This document shows positions 60,941-64,000 of a DNA stretch of 64,000 nt, in pieces; positions within the stretch are counted from its first letter, which is position 1; each line of letters begins with the position of its first letter. Origin of the DNA: Massilia sp. Leaf139 (GTDB lineage Bacteria > Pseudomonadota > Gammaproteobacteria > Burkholderiales > Burkholderiaceae_D); contig NZ_LMOJ01000001.1 in NCBI RefSeq assembly GCF_001424165.1, positions 1,174,139-1,238,138 on the forward strand. The letters run 5' to 3'. Made by a program: the position numbers and the translations under genes. Under the pieces are notes generated by a model, which did not search any database, was not told the origin of the DNA, and saw nothing but the letters and a program-made list of their open reading frames with translations.

Positions 60941-61576
60941 GTGACTTACAGCATCAAAGAGATTTTCTATACTCTGCAGGGCGAGGGCGCCCACGCCGGG
61001 CGGCCGGCGGTGTTTTGCCGCTTCTCGGGCTGCAACCTGTGGACGGGACGCGAGCAGGATCGCGCGGCCAGCATCTGCACTTTCTGCGACACCGATTTCG
61101 TCGGCACCGACGGCGAGCGCGGCGGCAAGTTCCGCGACGCCGACAGTCTCGCCGGCGAGATCGACAGCCTGTGGCCGGCCAGCCATGCGCCCAGCAAGTA
61201 CGTGGTCTTCACCGGCGGCGAGCCGCTGCTGCAGCTCGACGAGGCCCTTATCGCCGCCATGCACGCGCGCGGTTTCACGATCGCCATCGAAACCAACGGT
61301 ACCCTGCCGGTGCCGCCGGGCGTGGACTGGATCTGCGTCAGCCCGAAGATGGGTTCGAAGCTGGTGGTCGAGAAGGGCAACGAGATCAAGGTCGTGATCC
61401 CGCAGGCGGGCCAGGATCTTGCTGCGTACGAGCAGCTCGACTTCGAGAATTTCTACGTGCAGCCGATGGATGGCATCCTGGCCGCCCAGAACACGCGCCT
61501 CGCGATCGAGACCTGCCGCAATAACCCCAAATGGAAGCTCAGCCTCCAGACCCACAAACTTTTACAGATTCCCTGA
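60941..61576 (+). CDS. queE: 7-carboxy-7-deazaguanine synthase
   Basis: A 211-residue radical-SAM enzyme that makes 7-carboxy-7-deazaguanine, the third step of queuosine precursor synthesis. The cluster-binding Cys are C31, C46 and C49, with the long CX14CX2C spacing known in this QueE branch. SGCNLWTG, VVFTGGEPLLQLD and ETNGTLPVPPGVDW are family features. GTG start at 60941 with GAGAGG upstream and a TATAAT before it. Followed by queD after 12 bases, so one operon with queD and tadA. Confidence 0.95.
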   Translation: MTYSIKEIFYTLQGEGAHAGRPAVFCRFSGCNLWTGREQDRAASICTFCDTDFVGTDGERGGKFRDADSLAGEIDSLWPASHAPSKYVVFTGGEPLLQLDEALIAAMHARGFTIAIETNGTLPVPPGVDWICVSPKMGSKLVVEKGNEIKVVIPQAGQDLAAYEQLDFENFYVQPMDGILAAQNTRLAIETCRNNPKWKLSLQTHKLLQIP

Positions 61577-61588
61577 CTGGACGCCCCG

Positions 61589-62558
<970 letters not shown>

Positions 62559-62758
62559 CATCCCATTTCTCGTGCAGCGTGGCGCATGCGCCGCGGTGGG
62601 CGCGCACGCACAGCCACGGGCGCCGTGCGTGCTGTGAAAATGCTATGCTGGTTTCAACCTGCCCCGCAATCACGCCGTCGATTCGGACGCCGTGCACGGC
62701 AGGGACGCAGCCTCGACTTCACAACCATGCCGGCGCGCGCAGGCGCCGGCCCCAGTCC

Positions 62759-63685
62759 ATGCCTACGCTGACCGCCAACGGGATCCGCATCGCTTTCGAC
62801 ACCGCCGGGGACGCCAAGTCCACGCCGCTGCTGCTGATCCACGGGCTCGGCATGCAGCTGACCAGCTGGCCCGAGGAGTTCGTCGATGGTCTGGTCGAGC
62901 TCGGCTTCTACGTGATCCGCTTCGATCACCGCGACTGCGGCCTGTCCACGAAATTCGACCGCGCGGGCAAGCCGAACCAGGCCTGGAACTGGCTCAAGGC
63001 GCGCCTGAAGCTGCCGATGCGGCCCGCCTACCAGCTCGACGACATGGCTGACGACGCCCTCGGCGTGCTGTCGGCGCTGGGCGTGGCGCGGGCGCACCTG
63101 GTCGGGGTCTCGATGGGCGGCATGGTGGCGCAGATCCTCGCGGCGCGTCATCCGCAGCGTGTGCTGAGCCTCACTTCCATCATGTCGAGCAGCGGCAAGC
63201 GCGGCCTGCCGGGGCCGGCGCCGCAGGTGCGCCAGGCCTTGCTGGCGCGGCCCGCCAATCCGAACGACGTCGACTCGATCATCGAGGCCGCGGTCGCGCT
63301 GCAGCGGACGATCGGCAGCCCGGCCTATCCGACGTCGGAAAAGCAGTTGCGGCGGCGCGCGGCGCGGGCCTTGCGGCGCTGCTATTGTCCGGCCGGGGTG
63401 GCGCGCCAGATGGCGGCAATCGCGGCCGCGCCGGAACGCAGCGAGCTGCTGCGCGCCATCACGGCGCCGACGCTCGTCGTCCACGGCGCCGCCGACCCGC
63501 TGGTGCCGCTGGCCTGCGGCGAGGACACGGCGGCCCAGGTGCCGGGCGCGCGCCTTGAGGTCATCCAGGGCATGGGGCACGACTTGCCGGCCCAGTTAAC
63601 CGAGCGGATGCTTGCCTTGATCGACGCCAACGCGCGCGGTAAGATGGCCGCCAGCTCAACACCGCGCCTCTTCGTCAGGCAATGA
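62759..63685 (+). CDS. Alpha/beta hydrolase
   Basis: A 308-residue hydrolase. The oxyanion region is LLLIHGLGMQLTSW; the nucleophile is Ser118 in VGVSMGGM; acid and His are in HGAADPLVP and QGMGHDLPAQL. The family is broad (esterase, lactonase, haloalkane dehalogenase-like). The start at 62759 lacks a clear ribosome site; the long upstream frame from 62336 lies antisense to tadA and is rejected. The region between tadA and this gene is 200 bases and shows no clear promoter. Confidence 0.85.
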   Translation: MPTLTANGIRIAFDTAGDAKSTPLLLIHGLGMQLTSWPEEFVDGLVELGFYVIRFDHRDCGLSTKFDRAGKPNQAWNWLKARLKLPMRPAYQLDDMADDALGVLSALGVARAHLVGVSMGGMVAQILAARHPQRVLSLTSIMSSSGKRGLPGPAPQVRQALLARPANPNDVDSIIEAAVALQRTIGSPAYPTSEKQLRRRAARALRRCYCPAGVARQMAAIAAAPERSELLRAITAPTLVVHGAADPLVPLACGEDTAAQVPGARLEVIQGMGHDLPAQLTERMLALIDANARGKMAASSTPRLFVRQ

Positions 63686-63692
63686 CCATTTA

Positions 63693-64000
63693 GTGAACTC
63701 CGTAGTGACCAATCCTCGACTCGGCGTCGCTATTGTCGCGCCCGCCGGCCATGTGGCCGACCCTTGCGCCGTTGACCGCGGCATCGCCTATTTGCAGGCG
63801 CGCGGCTGCCGCGTCCACAACTATTACGACCACCAGGCGATTTATCAGCGCTTCGGCGGCACCGATGCCGCGCGCCTGGCCGCGCTGTACGCGGCGGCCG
63901 AAAACCCGGAGGTCGACCTCGTGATGGCCGTGCGCGGCGGCTACGGTCTGACGCGCCTGCTGCCCGACATCGATTTCGCGCGCCTGGCCGCCGGCGGCAA
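63693..64000 (+). CDS. LD-carboxypeptidase family protein, N-terminus (partial)
   Basis: A reading frame beginning with GTG at 63693 or 63705 and open to the window end. The protein starts (M)TNPRLGVAIVAPAGHV and continues with RGIAYLQARGCRVHNYYDHQAIYQRF, and VDLVMAVRGGYGLTRLLPDIDFARL, which match the S66 LD-carboxypeptidase/MccF family (the VRGGYGxxRLL motif). These cleave the L,D bond in recycled muropeptides. The catalytic Ser lies beyond the window. It is eight bases after the hydrolase stop, so possibly co-transcribed. Confidence 0.8.
   Translation, partial: MNSVVTNPRLGVAIVAPAGHVADPCAVDRGIAYLQARGCRVHNYYDHQAIYQRFGGTDAARLAALYAAAENPEVDLVMAVRGGYGLTRLLPDIDFARLAAGG

Overview
The window is 64 kb of high-GC bacterial chromosome and looks like a betaproteobacterium of the Oxalobacteraceae (Massilia/Telluria/Janthinobacterium type). 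The evidence is the very high third-position GC with long open antisense frames, a PEP-CTERM protein, a DUF2863 protein, a bo3 oxidase operon fused to a RegB/RegA redox pair, DUF5985, DUF2382 and DUF3606 proteins, and many PAS/GGDEF/histidine-kinase proteins. The genus is inferred from gene content, not from a marker gene. I see no rRNA, tRNA, CRISPR array, prophage or insertion sequence.

Layout. 1-3.7 kb: the tail of a manganese catalase, a ZIP metal transporter, an alpha/beta hydrolase and an MFS transporter. 3.8-10.6 kb: one tightly overlapping operon cyoA-cyoB-cyoC-cyoD-SURF1-regB-regA, which joins a quinol oxidase to a quinone/thiol redox-sensing two-component system. 10.7-17.9 kb: a glyoxalase-like protein, ExoD-like membrane protein, DUF5710 protein, TTG-started membrane protein, second ZIP transporter, lipoprotein phosphoesterase, and a CPA2 antiporter with a frameshifted YbdK-type carboxylate-amine ligase behind a structured leader. 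17.9-27.3 kb: a GGDEF-EAL protein, PEP-CTERM protein, MarR regulator, class A penicillin-binding protein, SDR, MscS channel and DUF3606 protein. 27.5-38 kb: a TolB-propeller/amidohydrolase lipoprotein, thioredoxin plus MHS transporter, App1 phosphatase divergent from an EEP-family protein, a DUF481 protein and an NCS2 purine permease. 38-50.4 kb: two hybrid histidine kinases (766 and 1345 aa), DUF2863, a glycosyltransferase, a second MscS channel, a NUDIX hydrolase and a PhyH dioxygenase. 50.4-55.4 kb: a three-gene operon of a winged-helix-like protein plus two small DUF5985 membrane proteins, a secreted NUC1 nuclease, and two DUF2382 stress proteins. 55.6-64 kb: an M16 protease, PAS-GGDEF cyclase, degenerate NarX-like kinase, then queE-queD-tadA, an alpha/beta hydrolase and the start of an LD-carboxypeptidase.

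How the genes fit together. The cyo-SURF1-regBA block is the clearest functional unit: respiration, assembly and redox control share one transcript. Other linked sets are queE-queD-tadA (two different wobble-base modifications), thioredoxin plus MHS transporter (4-nt overlap), the large hybrid kinase plus NUDIX (4-nt overlap), and wHTH plus two DUF5985 proteins. Intergenic spaces carry at least two families of dispersed palindromes: one with a GGGCATGCCC core, arranged as REPIN-like doublets, and one with ACGCGTGGGC/GCCCACGCGT arms.

Most promising for something undescribed: the DUF5985/wHTH operon, the histidine kinase that has lost its phospho-acceptor His and N-box Asn, the CyoD subunit with metal-binding-like tails at both ends, the REPIN-like repeats, and the structured leader of the antiporter operon.
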